64,000 nucleotides of DNA from Corynebacterium sp. p3-SID1056. GTDB lineage: Bacteria; Actinomycetota; Actinomycetes; Mycobacteriales; Mycobacteriaceae. Location: NCBI RefSeq assembly GCF_025152525.1, contig NZ_JALXXL010000012.1:1-64000 (forward strand), given 5' to 3'. Shown here one piece after another: positions 1 through 8,805 of this stretch. The notes beneath the pieces were generated by a model that was not told where the DNA came from, made no database searches, and saw nothing but the letters and a program-made list of their open reading frames with translations. A program made the position numbers and the translations under genes. Positions within the stretch are counted from its first letter, which is position 1, and each line of letters opens with the position of its first letter.

Positions 1-187
1 GGGCGCGGGCCTGGTATTTCGTGTGCGAGGTCGCACCGCACAATACGGAAGCGGTGGCGTGTAGTTGTGTGGCGCGGTCTTTTTGGATGCCGTGTGCCTG
101 CAGCTGGGCAGGCGTGTGTCCGGCCGCTGCGGCGACGAAGTCGAAACCGCAACGGTCGAACATGGCGAGTGCATCCAAATCTGTCAT
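1..187 (-). CDS. Unknown protein, N-terminal part only (gene runs off the window)
   Basis: Reading leftwards from an ATG at 187, 62 codons stay open to the window edge. The peptide begins MTDLDALAMFDRCGFDFVAA and continues with an Ala/His/Gln-rich helical stretch. I do not recognise the family with confidence. The style (short helical N-terminus, then a segment around CGATSHTKYQARA) is reminiscent of the DUF222/HNH-endonuclease-type proteins common in corynebacteria, but this is a guess from a fragment. It is divergent from clpC, with about 225 bp between the two starts. The continuous frame and plausible composition support a real gene; the function is open. Confidence 0.45.
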   Translation of the reverse strand, partial: MTDLDALAMFDRCGFDFVAAAAGHTPAQLQAHGIQKDRATQLHATASVLCGATSHTKYQARA

Positions 188-330
188 GCACCCGAGGATA
201 AACCACGCTTACCTGCACAAACAAGCAATTGTGAGAATGAACCCAATATCAGCCCGAAACGGAACCAACGACCCAAAAGCTGCGTCTAATAAGGGTTAGG
301 CGTTTTAGCGTCGAGAAGCAAAAGGCCCCT

Positions 331-349
331 TGTTCGCCTGTGGCGAACA
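331..349. promoter_or_regulatory. Likely ClgR operator upstream of clpC
   Basis: The sequence TGTTCGCCTGTGGCGAACA is an inverted repeat with 8-bp arms. It contains GTTCGC-N5-GCGAAC, the core known for ClgR, the actinobacterial activator of Clp protease genes. It lies 64 bp before the clpC start, a suitable distance for activation. Binding is inferred from the motif only. Confidence 0.65.
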
Positions 350-412
350 CGGGACTACCGGCGGCGTACGCGCGTTAGAGTAGATGAAAACTCACGATTA
401 GAAGGGGCAACC

Positions 413-3106
413 ATGTTTGAGAGGTTCACGGACCGAGCACGGCGCGTTATCGTGCTTGCGCAGGAAGAGGCGCGCGAGCTCAACCACAATTACATGGGTA
501 CTGAGCACATCCTGCTCGGCCTGATTAAAGAAGGCGAGGGTGTCGCCGCCAAGGCGCTCGAGTCCATGGGCATCAACCTGGACGACGTGCGCCGCGAGGT
601 TATCGACATTATTGGCCACGGCTCGCAACCCGTCTCCGGGCACATCCCGTTTACCCCGCGCGCCAAGAAGGTGCTTGAGCTTTCGCTGCGCGAAGGCCTG
701 CAGATGGGGCACAAGTACATCGGCACCGAGTTCCTCCTCCTCGGGCTTATCCGCGAGGGCGAGGGTGTCGCCGCGCAGGTGCTGACCAAACTTGGGGCCG
801 ATTTGCCGACGGTGCGCCAAACCGTCATCCAGCTGCTCTCCGGCTACGAGGGCGGCGATAGCCAGAACCCGGAGACCCCGCAGGCAGGACCCGGTGCCGT
901 CGCCCCCGGGCCCGGACCGCGCGGCGGTGGCCAGCAGGGCGAGCGCTCTAACTCGCTCGTGCTCGACCAGTTCGGCCGCAACCTCACCGCCGCCGCAAAG
1001 GAAGGCAAGCTGGACCCAGTCGTGGGGCGCGACAAGGAGATCGAGCGCATCATGCAGGTGCTCTCGCGCCGCACGAAGAACAACCCGGTGCTCATCGGCG
1101 AGCCCGGTGTGGGTAAGACCGCCGTGGTGGAGGGCCTCGCGCTCGACATCGCCAACGGCAAGGTGCCCGAGACCCTGAAGGACAAGCAGGTCTACTCGCT
1201 CGACCTGGGCTCCCTGGTTGCGGGCTCCCGCTACCGCGGTGACTTTGAGGAGCGCCTGAAGAAGGTGCTGAAAGAGATCAACCAGCGCGGCGACATCATC
1301 TTGTTCATCGACGAGATCCACACGCTCGTCGGCGCGGGTGCTGCTGAGGGTGCGATCGATGCGGCGTCGCTGCTTAAGCCGAAACTTGCCCGCGGCGAGC
1401 TGCAGACCATCGGCGCGACCACGCTGGACGAGTACCGCAAGCACATCGAGAAGGATGCTGCGCTCGAGCGCCGCTTCCAGCCGGTGCAGGTCGACGAGCC
1501 GAGCATCGAGGACACCATCCAGATCCTCAAGGGCCTGCGCGACCGCTACGAGGCGCACCACCGCGTCTCCTACACCGACGACGCGCTCAAGGCCGCCGCG
1601 AACCTCTCGGACCGCTACATCAACGACCGCTTCCTGCCGGATAAGGCCGTCGACCTGCTCGACGAGGCCGGCGCGCGCATGCGCATCAAGCGCATGACCG
1701 CCCCGGAGGAACTGCGCGAGGTGGATGATCGCATCGCGGAGGTCCGCAAGGAGAAGGAAGCGGCGATTGACGCCCAGGACTTCGAGAAGGCCGCCGGCCT
1801 GCGCGACACCGAGCGCAAGCTGGGCGAGGAGCGCGCGGAGAAGGAAAAGAAGTGGCGCTCCGACGACCTCGAGGACATCGCCGAGGTGGGCGAGGACCAG
1901 ATCGCGGACGTGCTGGCACACTGGACCGGCATCCCCGTGTTCAAGCTCACCGAGTCCGAGTCTTCGCGCCTGCTGAACATGGAGTCCGAGCTGCACAAGC
2001 GCATCATCGGCCAGGACGAAGCCGTCAAGGCCGTCTCCCGCTCGATCCGCCGCACCCGCGCCGGCCTGAAAGACCCGAAGCGCCCCTCCGGCTCCTTCAT
2101 CTTCGCCGGCCCGTCCGGTGTGGGTAAGACCGAGCTGTCGAAGGCGCTCGCGGAGTTCCTCTTCGGCGACGACGATTCGCTGATCCAGGTCGACATGGGC
2201 GAGTTCCACGACCGCTTCACCGCCTCCCGCCTCTTCGGCGCGCCTCCGGGCTACGTCGGCTACGAGGAGGGCGGCCAACTCACGGAGAAGGTGCGTCGCA
2301 AGCCGTTCTCGGTCGTGCTTTTCGACGAGATCGAGAAGGCGCACAAGGAGATCTACAACACGCTGCTCCAGGTGCTCGAAGAGGGCCACGTCACCGACGG
2401 CCAGGGCCGCGTCGTGGACTTCAAGAACACGGTGCTCATCTTCACGTCCAACCTGGGTACCGGCGACATCTCGAAGCCGGTCGGCCTGGGCTTTACGGGC
2501 AACACCGAAACGGACGCCGAGGCGCAGTACGACCGCATGAAGGGCAAGGTTCACGACGAGCTGAAGAAGCACTTCCGGCCTGAGTTCCTCAACCGCATCG
2601 ACGAGATTGTGGTCTTCCGCCAGCTCACGCAGGAAGAGATCGTGCAGATGGTCGACCTGCTCATCGGCCGCGTCGACCTCAACCTCGCGGCCCAAGACAT
2701 GGGCATCGAGCTTAGCGACGCCGCGAAGAACCTCCTGGCCAAGCGCGGGTTCGACCCCGTGCTCGGCGCGCGACCGCTGCGCCGCACCATCCAGCGCGAG
2801 GTCGAGGACGTGCTGTCGGAGAAGATCCTCTTCGGTGAGATCGGCGCCGGCGAGATCATCACCGTCGACGTCGATGGCGATGTCGAGGGCGACGAGAAGA
2901 ACGCGAAGTTCACCTTCACGCCGCGCCCGCGCCCGCTGCCGGCCGACACCTTTGACACCGGTGACGGGGCAGAGGACGAGGCCGAAGAGGTCCGCGAGAT
3001 CGACCCGGCCAAGGAGCAGCCGGAGTCCGAGGCCTCGCAGTTCCCGGACGAGGCGCCCGAGAACCCGGAGCCGAATGACAAGGGCAACGGCCCCGAACCG
3101 GTGTAA
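413..3106 (+). CDS. clpC: ATP-dependent Clp protease ATP-binding subunit ClpC
   Basis: This is a Hsp100 AAA+ unfoldase that feeds substrates to the ClpP peptidase in the cytosol. The 897-residue protein has the family order: a double Clp_N repeat (about residues 1-145), a first AAA+ module with Walker A GEPGVGKT at 229-236 and Walker B LFIDEIH, a UVR-type coiled middle segment (about 425-460), a second AAA+ module with Walker A GPSGVGKT at 566-573, then the C-terminal D2-small domain. The tail is acidic and Pro/Glu-rich, as in actinobacterial ClpC. The ATG follows an AGAAGGGG Shine-Dalgarno sequence. A ClgR-type palindrome upstream suggests proteolytic-stress control. The gene converges on the lipase gene, with only 8 bp between the stops and no obvious terminator. 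Confidence 0.97.
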   Translation: MFERFTDRARRVIVLAQEEARELNHNYMGTEHILLGLIKEGEGVAAKALESMGINLDDVRREVIDIIGHGSQPVSGHIPFTPRAKKVLELSLREGLQMGHKYIGTEFLLLGLIREGEGVAAQVLTKLGADLPTVRQTVIQLLSGYEGGDSQNPETPQAGPGAVAPGPGPRGGGQQGERSNSLVLDQFGRNLTAAAKEGKLDPVVGRDKEIERIMQVLSRRTKNNPVLIGEPGVGKTAVVEGLALDIANGKVPETLKDKQVYSLDLGSLVAGSRYRGDFEERLKKVLKEINQRGDIILFIDEIHTLVGAGAAEGAIDAASLLKPKLARGELQTIGATTLDEYRKHIEKDAALERRFQPVQVDEPSIEDTIQILKGLRDRYEAHHRVSYTDDALKAAANLSDRYINDRFLPDKAVDLLDEAGARMRIKRMTAPEELREVDDRIAEVRKEKEAAIDAQDFEKAAGLRDTERKLGEERAEKEKKWRSDDLEDIAEVGEDQIADVLAHWTGIPVFKLTESESSRLLNMESELHKRIIGQDEAVKAVSRSIRRTRAGLKDPKRPSGSFIFAGPSGVGKTELSKALAEFLFGDDDSLIQVDMGEFHDRFTASRLFGAPPGYVGYEEGGQLTEKVRRKPFSVVLFDEIEKAHKEIYNTLLQVLEEGHVTDGQGRVVDFKNTVLIFTSNLGTGDISKPVGLGFTGNTETDAEAQYDRMKGKVHDELKKHFRPEFLNRIDEIVVFRQLTQEEIVQMVDLLIGRVDLNLAAQDMGIELSDAAKNLLAKRGFDPVLGARPLRRTIQREVEDVLSEKILFGEIGAGEIITVDVDGDVEGDEKNAKFTFTPRPRPLPADTFDTGDGAEDEAEEVREIDPAKEQPESEASQFPDEAPENPEPNDKGNGPEPV

Positions 3107-3114
3107 ATGGCCGC

Positions 3115-4425
3115 TTAGGTAAACATCCGCCCGACTGCGGGCCAGAACCCCGGCGCAAGCACCGGCACGAGCGCGGCGATCACAGCGAGGATCGCCACCA
3201 CGGTCGTGACCGCGACTTGCCCGGGGTTTACCTGCTTTCCGGGCATGTACGTGGCCAGCCACTCGAGCGCGTCGCCGTAGTTGAACAGCAGGGGTGCCGC
3301 ATGCCCGGCGGCCGGGATGTTGCTGATCGGATACGAGCTCGCCCGAGCGAGTGCGTCTGCTTCCTTGAAGTCGGGCGCGATCAGCGAGGACAGCGGGTTG
3401 CTCACCGTGCCGTGCAGCTCGACGATCTCGCGGGTCACATCGGAGCCGTGCGCCTCGTAGTCCTTGGCCAGCTGGATGGCTTGGGGCGCGGGCACGAGGT
3501 CGTCGTCGGGGTTGGTCATGACCATGATTGGCATAGAGACGCCTACCTGGCCGAGTTTGTTGTGGTTGAGGGTGCGGGTGAAGCGTTCGTCTTCCACAGC
3601 AAGCTCGGCAAGCGTGCGACCTCCGGTGAGGATGTCGCCGTGGGGGATGGGGGCGTCGGTGATGCAGTGGTGCTCGAGGGCGGCGAGCCAGCGGTGGCCT
3701 TCCTCGGTGAGGTACTCGTCGAGCGCGTCGCGGAACTCGGGGTAGGTGGAGGCGTAGCTGACTGTTGCGTAGCCGACGACGGTGTCGAGCATGCCTGCGG
3801 TGCCCTGCTGCATCACGGCGAGCGGGTCGGCGGGTGGGGCACCGGCGAAGGTGGCGCGCACGTCGAGCTCGGGCGCGTAGTCGGCGACGAGTTCGGCGGC
3901 GGCTGCGGCCGCGCCCCCGCCTTGGGAGTAGCCCCAAAACGCGATGGCTTCGTTGTCTTTGGCGGTGGCGCGGGCGGCGTCGATAAGCGCGTGGCCCTGC
4001 TCGATGCGGTTGAGGTAGGTGTGGGTTCCGGGGGTGCCCAGCCCGATGTAGTCGGTGACGACGACGCGGTAGCCGGCGCGCGTGAGCTGGCCGACCAGGG
4101 GTGCTTCGTAGTTGATGCCGATGGAGTCGCCCTCGATCGAGGAGAGCATCGCCGCGCCTGCCGACGGGGCGCAGTGGTCGGCCATGCCGCGGGTGCCGGG
4201 CGCGAGCGCGATGAGCCCGCGCGCGTGCGGCGTGTCGTAGAGGGCGCCGCTGACCTCGACGGTCTCGCCGGCCTCGTTGGTGCTGGTGTAGCGGATGCGC
4301 TCGCCATCGCTCGCGGGCACTGCGGTTTTGCTGAGGAGGGCGCCGGGTGCCTCGCTTGCCGACGCCGGTGGCGTGAGCGCGAGCACGACGGCGAGGGTGG
4401 TCGCGCACAGGAAGGTTGGTTTCAT
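3115..4425 (-). CDS. Secreted lipase of the LIP (alpha/beta-hydrolase) family
   Basis: The 436-residue protein starts with a Sec signal peptide (cleavage likely after ASA, about residue 23). It carries the serine-hydrolase elbow GYSQG with Ser167. Candidate partners are the Asp in the NPDDDLVP segment and the His in GHAAP. The segment around DYIGLGTPGTHTYLNR is typical of the secretory lipase family (PF03583 type) in mycobacteria and corynebacteria, which hydrolyses acylglycerols outside the cell. The C-terminus has a hydrophobic helix (about 400-430) that may anchor it in the membrane. Transcription probably starts at or near the ATG: TAGCAT sits 8 nt before it and no Shine-Dalgarno sequence is present. 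The promoter is overlapped by three tandem 10-bp repeats. The exact substrate is not predictable. Confidence 0.85.
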   Translation of the reverse strand: MKPTFLCATTLAVVLALTPPASASEAPGALLSKTAVPASDGERIRYTSTNEAGETVEVSGALYDTPHARGLIALAPGTRGMADHCAPSAGAAMLSSIEGDSIGINYEAPLVGQLTRAGYRVVVTDYIGLGTPGTHTYLNRIEQGHALIDAARATAKDNEAIAFWGYSQGGGAAAAAAELVADYAPELDVRATFAGAPPADPLAVMQQGTAGMLDTVVGYATVSYASTYPEFRDALDEYLTEEGHRWLAALEHHCITDAPIPHGDILTGGRTLAELAVEDERFTRTLNHNKLGQVGVSMPIMVMTNPDDDLVPAPQAIQLAKDYEAHGSDVTREIVELHGTVSNPLSSLIAPDFKEADALARASSYPISNIPAAGHAAPLLFNYGDALEWLATYMPGKQVNPGQVAVTTVVAILAVIAALVPVLAPGFWPAVGRMFT

Positions 4426-4436
4426 ACCTTGTGATG

Positions 4437-4466
4437 CTAGGCCAACCTAGGCCAACCTAGGCCAAC
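4437..4466. repeat. Three perfect tandem copies of CTAGGCCAAC in the lipase promoter
   Basis: Copies are at 4437-4446, 4447-4456 and 4457-4466. On the minus strand they read GTTGGCCTAG. They overlap the presumed -10 (TAGCAT, 4434-4439) of the lipase gene, and the last copy contains the zupT stop codon. Each TAGGTTGGCCTA junction matches 11 of 12 bases of the left part of the corynebacterial DtxR box (TAGGTTAGSCTA), but the right half of that box is absent. Confidence 0.9.
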
Positions 4467-5203
4467 ATTGTGAGGCTGGCGGCCATTAATCCCATTCCGC
4501 CCATCATCCAGTAGACGGAGACGTGGTGGTGACCGGTCTGGATCGCGCTGGGCATGAGCTTGTCCACGCTGATAAACACCATGATGCCGGCGACCGCCGC
4601 ATACGAAAGGCCCATGGTCTGCGGTCCGAGGAAGGGCGCGATCAGGGCGAAGCCGACGAGCGCGCCGGCCGGCTCGGCGAGCCCGGAGAGCGTGGCCCAG
4701 CCGGCGGCGCGCCAGCGGTTGCCGGTCGCGCGCGACAGTGGCACGGCCACGGCCACGCCTTCCGGGATGTTGTGCAGCGCAATCGCCAGCGCGATCGGCG
4801 CGGCGAGCACGGGGTCGGTGTAGGCAGCCATGAAGGTGGCGAAGCCCTCGGGAAAGTTGTGCAGCGCGATCGCGACGCCGGTCATCAGTCCCGCTCGCCG
4901 CAGAAACGCCGCCGAGGTGCCCGGCTCGTGTGGGTTGATGTCGTCGGGGACCAGCCTGTCGATCACGGCGATGAGTACGACGCCTGCGAAGAAGGCGGCG
5001 ATGGCGAACCAGTCGTTGCCCAACGCATCCATCCCCTGCGGCAGCAGCTCGACGAGCGAGATGTAGATCATCACCCCGGCCGAGAAGCCGAGCGAGCCGG
5101 CGAGGAAGTGGTCCCCGATTTCGCCCTTGAGCGCCACGATGACGCCGCCGAGGCCGGTGGAGAGCCCGGCCAGCAGCGTGATCGCCAGCGCAGTCGTGAA
5201 CAT
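4457..5203 (-). CDS. zupT: ZIP-family metal (zinc) transporter ZupT
   Basis: The 248-residue polytopic membrane protein is the usual length for bacterial ZupT, which imports Zn2+ and other divalent metals. It has about eight hydrophobic segments. The metal-site helices are visible as HNFPEGFATF (TM4) and HNIPEGVAVA (TM5), plus a SLVELLPQG element. The gene follows mutY by 15 bp, but TATACT lies 6 nt before its ATG on the minus strand (5210-5215), so it probably has its own leaderless promoter. An ABC-type zinc importer is encoded about 9 kb away, which makes two zinc uptake routes in the window. Confidence 0.93.
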   Translation of the reverse strand: MFTTALAITLLAGLSTGLGGVIVALKGEIGDHFLAGSLGFSAGVMIYISLVELLPQGMDALGNDWFAIAAFFAGVVLIAVIDRLVPDDINPHEPGTSAAFLRRAGLMTGVAIALHNFPEGFATFMAAYTDPVLAAPIALAIALHNIPEGVAVAVPLSRATGNRWRAAGWATLSGLAEPAGALVGFALIAPFLGPQTMGLSYAAVAGIMVFISVDKLMPSAIQTGHHHVSVYWMMGGMGLMAASLTMLA

Positions 5204-5218
5204 GAGGTGAGTATAGCC

Positions 5219-6058
5219 CTAGCTGGGCAGCCGGAACCTGCCGTCGGCGTCTTGCACGGCGAGGCCGTCTTCGAGCAGGGAAAACAGGGCGCGGTGGGTT
5301 TGGGCGGGGTGGGGCCAGGTGGCGTCGATAAGCGATTGCTCGACGGGAGCGGTGGCCTCGCGCAGCACCCGCATGATCTTGCCGCGGACTTGCCGGTCGG
5401 TGCCCGCGAATTTCTGCGTGCGCGGGGCGAAATCGGCTGGTGGCTGACCGGCGGCGAGCCACGCGCAGTCCACCACGGGGCACTCGCCGCACTTCGGCGC
5501 GCGCGAGGTGCACACGAGCGCCCCGAGCTCCATCAGCGCGACCGAAAGCACCGGCCCGTGCGGGATTTCGGTGAGTTCGCGCTTGCTCGGCCGCACCTGG
5601 GCGACGCCGCGGACCGCGCGGGCGTGCACTCGCCGCACGTTCGTGTCCACCACCGGCACATCCTGGCCGAAGGCGAAATTCGCCACCGCGCGCGCCGTGT
5701 AATCGCCGATGCCGGGCAGCGCGAGCAGCGCGTCCACGTCGGCCGGCACCTCGCCGCCATGCTTCTCGACGATCACCCGCGCGCACTCCAACAACCGCAA
5801 GGCGCGCCGCGGGTAGCCGAGACTGCCCCAGGCGCGCAGCACCTCGTCGGCCCCGGCCTGGGCAAAGGCGCGCGGGGTGGGCCAGCGCGCAATCCACTCC
5901 CGCCAGATCGGGGCGACGCGCTCGACCTGGGTCTGGTGGCTCATCACCTCGGAGAGCAGCACACCCCAGGGGGTCGTGCCTGCCTTGCGCCACGGCAGGT
6001 CGCGCGCGTTGCGCTCGTACCACGAGACCACTTGCTCATATTGCTTCGAAACATCCAC
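5219..6058 (-). CDS. mutY: A/G-specific adenine glycosylase MutY
   Basis: This enzyme removes adenine mispaired with 8-oxoguanine. The 279-residue protein has the catalytic Glu segment LLSEVMSHQTQ, the helix-hairpin-helix LPGIGDYTARAVA followed by the catalytic Asp in VVDTNVRRV, and a 4Fe-4S cluster motif with four Cys (C-x6-C-x2-C-x4-C) in CTSRAPKCGECPVVDC. The C-terminal part is short, so the NUDIX-like recognition domain of longer MutY proteins is missing. I chose the GTG at 6058 because the family N-terminus begins there (SKQYEQVVSWYERNARDLPW). TATTCT lies about 10 nt upstream. The start is only 21 bp from that of the divergent carbonic anhydrase. Confidence 0.93.
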   Translation of the reverse strand: MDVSKQYEQVVSWYERNARDLPWRKAGTTPWGVLLSEVMSHQTQVERVAPIWREWIARWPTPRAFAQAGADEVLRAWGSLGYPRRALRLLECARVIVEKHGGEVPADVDALLALPGIGDYTARAVANFAFGQDVPVVDTNVRRVHARAVRGVAQVRPSKRELTEIPHGPVLSVALMELGALVCTSRAPKCGECPVVDCAWLAAGQPPADFAPRTQKFAGTDRQVRGKIMRVLREATAPVEQSLIDATWPHPAQTHRALFSLLEDGLAVQDADGRFRLPS

Positions 6059-6079
6059 GATGAGTGACAGAATAAACAC

Positions 6080-6709
6080 ATGACTGAACACGCAACACTT
6101 GACCCGTCCACCCCCACCGAAGTGTGGGCTGCGCTCAAAGAGGGCAACGAGCGCTTCGCCACCGAGCAAACGCTCGCCCCGCACCGCGACTCCGCGCGCC
6201 GCCGCGCGCTCACCGCTGGTCAGAACCCCTTCGCCGCCGTCATCGCCTGCTCCGACTCGCGCGTGCCGGTCGAGCTGCTTCTCGACGCCGGGCTCGGCGA
6301 CATCTTCGTCATCCGCAACGCCGGCGGCTGCATCGACTCCTCCGTGAGTGGTTCGGTGGAGTTCGCGGTCGAAGACCTGGGCGTTTCCCTTGTGCTCTTC
6401 CTTTCCCACGAGCGCTGCGGCGCGATCGGCGCGGCGATCCAGGGCGTGAACAGCGCGGCGCTGCCGACCAACCTCACGCGCGTGTTCGTGGAGAAGATCG
6501 CGCCGTCGGTGATCAGCGCCCAGGCGAACGGTCCGGTCGATAGCGCGGAGATCGAGCGCACGCACGCGAAGGTGACCGCCGAGCACCTCATCGACCGCAT
6601 CCCCGCGCTGCGCAAGGGCATCGAAGCGGGCACCGTCGGGATGGTTGGTGCGCGTTACCGGCTCGAAGACGGCCGCGTCGAGACCGTCTACGAGAACTTC
6701 GGTGGCTAA
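6080..6709 (+). CDS. bca: Beta-carbonic anhydrase
   Basis: It catalyses reversible hydration of CO2 to bicarbonate in the cytosol and supplies anaplerotic carboxylations. The 209-residue length is typical of the beta class. Zinc ligands and the catalytic dyad are visible: CSDSR with Cys57, Asp59 and Arg61, then His110 and Cys113 in SHERCGA. The usual Thr after the His is Glu here. No Shine-Dalgarno sequence precedes the ATG and the gap to the divergent mutY is 21 bp, so the transcript is likely leaderless. The next gene starts 9 bp after the stop. Confidence 0.93.
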   Translation: MTEHATLDPSTPTEVWAALKEGNERFATEQTLAPHRDSARRRALTAGQNPFAAVIACSDSRVPVELLLDAGLGDIFVIRNAGGCIDSSVSGSVEFAVEDLGVSLVLFLSHERCGAIGAAIQGVNSAALPTNLTRVFVEKIAPSVISAQANGPVDSAEIERTHAKVTAEHLIDRIPALRKGIEAGTVGMVGARYRLEDGRVETVYENFGG

Positions 6710-6718
6710 AGTAAAGGC

Positions 6719-7468
6719 ATGACACACCAGCGCCCCACCGAACCGCGCCGCCGCACACAGCCCCCGCGGCGGCGGAAGCACGCCCCGGAGATCTACATGC
6801 GACGCCGCGTTCTCGCCCTGGTGTTGCTGCTTGTCGTGGTGGCGCTCATCATCTGGGGCATGGTCGCCTTTGCCAAGGCCGTGGGTGGCTCCGGTAAAGA
6901 CGAGGGCACACCCGAGAACTCGGAGACCGTGGCGACCGCCACCGAGGACGCGCCGGTAACAGAGCCGACCGTGCCCGAGCCGAGCGACGGGCCCGCCTCG
7001 CCGTCCTCGTCCGCCCCGCCAAGCGAGGAGACTCAACAGGAGGAGACCTCCACTGTCGCGGCACCGGAGAATCCCCGCGAGTGCTCGCTGAAGGACTTGC
7101 GCATCACGGCCATGACGAACCAGCCGTCGTACCCCGCAGGCACCGAACCGGTGCTCTACATGGAGGTGGAAAACCCCACCGAGGTGGATTGCGTGATCGA
7201 CCTGGAGGCATCGCCGCTGCGATTCGAGGTCTACGCCATGGGCACCAACGACCGCATCTGGTCTGACACGGACTGCAACGAGCCGATGCTCACCGGCACC
7301 GAGACCTTCGAGCCGGGCGCCACCCGCGGCTTTGAGGCGCGCTGGTCTGCCACCAACTCCGCGCCCGATGCCTGCGAGAACCGCGCCCCGGTGCCGGCGG
7401 GCTCCTACTTCCTGCACGCCGTGATCGGGGATAACGCCTCCGACCCGGTGCCCTTCAACATCACTTAG
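6719..7468 (+). CDS. Membrane-anchored extracytoplasmic protein of unknown function
   Basis: The 249-residue protein has an Arg/Pro-rich cytoplasmic N-terminus (about 1-27) and one transmembrane helix (about 30-50, VLALVLLLVVVALIIWGMVA). A disordered Glu/Thr/Pro/Ser linker follows (about 60-115), then a compact C-terminal domain with four Cys that starts at ECSLKDLRI and ends in VPFNIT. The C-terminal domain looks like an immunoglobulin-like beta-sandwich (YPAGTEPVLYMEVENPT... pattern). I do not recognise a named family. It lies just after the carbonic anhydrase gene, with TAAAGT 6 nt before its ATG. Its stop overlaps the radA stop by a few bases on the opposite strand. Confidence 0.75.
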   Translation: MTHQRPTEPRRRTQPPRRRKHAPEIYMRRRVLALVLLLVVVALIIWGMVAFAKAVGGSGKDEGTPENSETVATATEDAPVTEPTVPEPSDGPASPSSSAPPSEETQQEETSTVAAPENPRECSLKDLRITAMTNQPSYPAGTEPVLYMEVENPTEVDCVIDLEASPLRFEVYAMGTNDRIWSDTDCNEPMLTGTETFEPGATRGFEARWSATNSAPDACENRAPVPAGSYFLHAVIGDNASDPVPFNIT

Positions 7469-8805
7469 CGGGACACGGCGGCAATCGCCTGGGCGAGCGT
7501 TGCCGCCTCGGTGACGGCCATCCCGTCCACATCAGCGTCTGCGCCGGCCGGCACGATGGCGCGCTCGTAGCCTAAGCGCGCGGCCTCCTGCAGCCGGCGG
7601 TGCAGGTTGGGCACGCGGCGCAGCTCGCCGGCGAGCCCGACCTCGCCGATGACCACGGTTTTCGCGGGCAGCGGTGTTTCGTGCAGGCTCGACCAGGTGG
7701 CCAGCGCGACCGCGAGGTCCGTCGCAGTCTCGGTGATTCGCACACCGCCGACGGTGGCTACATAGGCGTCCTTGTCGTTGGTGCGCTGCCCGCAGCGGGC
7801 CTGCAGCACCGCCAGCACCATGGGCACGCGGTTGAAATCGAGGCCGGTGACCACGCGCCGCGGGCTCTTGTTGACCGGGTCGACCGTGAGTGATTGCACC
7901 TCAGCGAGGATGGGGCGCACCCCGTCCATCGCCACGGTGACTGCGGAGCCGTCGGGCGTGTTGCCGCGGTGCGAGAGGAAGAGCCCGGAGGGGTCCGGCA
8001 CCTCGCGGATGCCCTCGGCGGTTTGCTCGAAGCAGCCGACCTCGTCGGTCGCGCCGAAGCGGTTCTTGATCCCGCGCAGCATGCGCAGTGAGGAGTGGCG
8101 GTCGCCCTCGAAGTTCAACACGACGTCCACGAGGTGTTCGAGTACGCGCGGACCGGCGACGTTGCCGTCCTTGGTCACGTGGCCGACCAGCAGTACCGGC
8201 ATGTTGGTCGTCTTTGCCAGGGTGGTCAGCGCGGCGGTCACGGCGCGGGATTGCGCGACCCCGCCGGCGACGCCCTCGACACCGCTGGCCTGCATCGTCT
8301 GCACGGAGTCGACGATGAGCAGCGAAGGCTTGATCTCCTTAACGTGGCCGAAGACGACGTCGAGGTTGGATTCCGCCGCCAAATACAGGCTGTCCTTCAG
8401 TGCGCCGGTGCGCTCGGCCCGGCTGCGGACCTGCCCGGCGGATTCCTCCGCGGTGCAGTACAGCGCTTTGCGCCCCTGCTCGGCCCAGCGGGAGGCGACC
8501 TCGAGCAGGAGGGTGGATTTGCCCACCCCCGGCTCGCCCGCCATGAGGACGACGGAGCCGGGGACGACGCCATTGCCGAGCACCCGATCGAGTTCGGAGA
8601 TGCCGGAGGCGATGGTGTGGGTAGACGCGGCGTCGATAAGCGTGATGGGCTGCGCGCTCGACGCGGGAGTCAGTGGAGCCGAAGGGCCTGGTGCGCTTTC
8701 CTGCAGGGTCCCCCACGACCCGCATTCGGGGCAGCGCCCGAGCCACTTCGGCGATGAGTATCCGCACTCTGAGCAGGTGTGGATACTGCGCGGCTTCTTA
8801 GCGAT
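7465..8805 (-). CDS. radA: DNA repair protein RadA, apparently started at ATC
   Basis: RadA is a RecA-like ATPase that promotes branch migration in recombination. Domains in order: a C4 zinc finger (CSEC...CPEC, residues 10-28 from the proposed start), Walker A GEPGVGKST, the RadA-specific KNRFG motif (IKNRFGATDE), and a Lon-like C-terminal domain. The full N-terminus MAKKPRSIHTCSECG expected for the family is encoded, but its first codon is ATC (8805-8803). No ATG, GTG or TTG lies between the upstream in-frame stop and this point; the first standard start is the GTG at 8583, after the zinc finger. A GGAG lies 10 nt before the ATC. The frame overlaps the end of the upstream lipoprotein gene by 8 nt, so coupled translation is plausible. 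Length 446 aa is normal. Confidence 0.9.
   Translation of the reverse strand: MAKKPRSIHTCSECGYSSPKWLGRCPECGSWGTLQESAPGPSAPLTPASSAQPITLIDAASTHTIASGISELDRVLGNGVVPGSVVLMAGEPGVGKSTLLLEVASRWAEQGRKALYCTAEESAGQVRSRAERTGALKDSLYLAAESNLDVVFGHVKEIKPSLLIVDSVQTMQASGVEGVAGGVAQSRAVTAALTTLAKTTNMPVLLVGHVTKDGNVAGPRVLEHLVDVVLNFEGDRHSSLRMLRGIKNRFGATDEVGCFEQTAEGIREVPDPSGLFLSHRGNTPDGSAVTVAMDGVRPILAEVQSLTVDPVNKSPRRVVTGLDFNRVPMVLAVLQARCGQRTNDKDAYVATVGGVRITETATDLAVALATWSSLHETPLPAKTVVIGEVGLAGELRRVPNLHRRLQEAARLGYERAIVPAGADADVDGMAVTEAATLAQAIAAVSR

Noticed and set aside
398..4408. A 1336-codon open frame on the minus strand across clpC and the lipase gene
   Set aside because: It is the antisense shadow of clpC in GC-rich DNA. 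Its Arg/His/Asp-rich composition is not protein-like, and the sense frames encode clear families.
4437..4466. A complete DtxR box before the lipase gene
   Set aside because: Only the left part (TAGGTTgGcCTA) matches; the AACCTAA half is absent, so I list it as repeats with a partial resemblance only.
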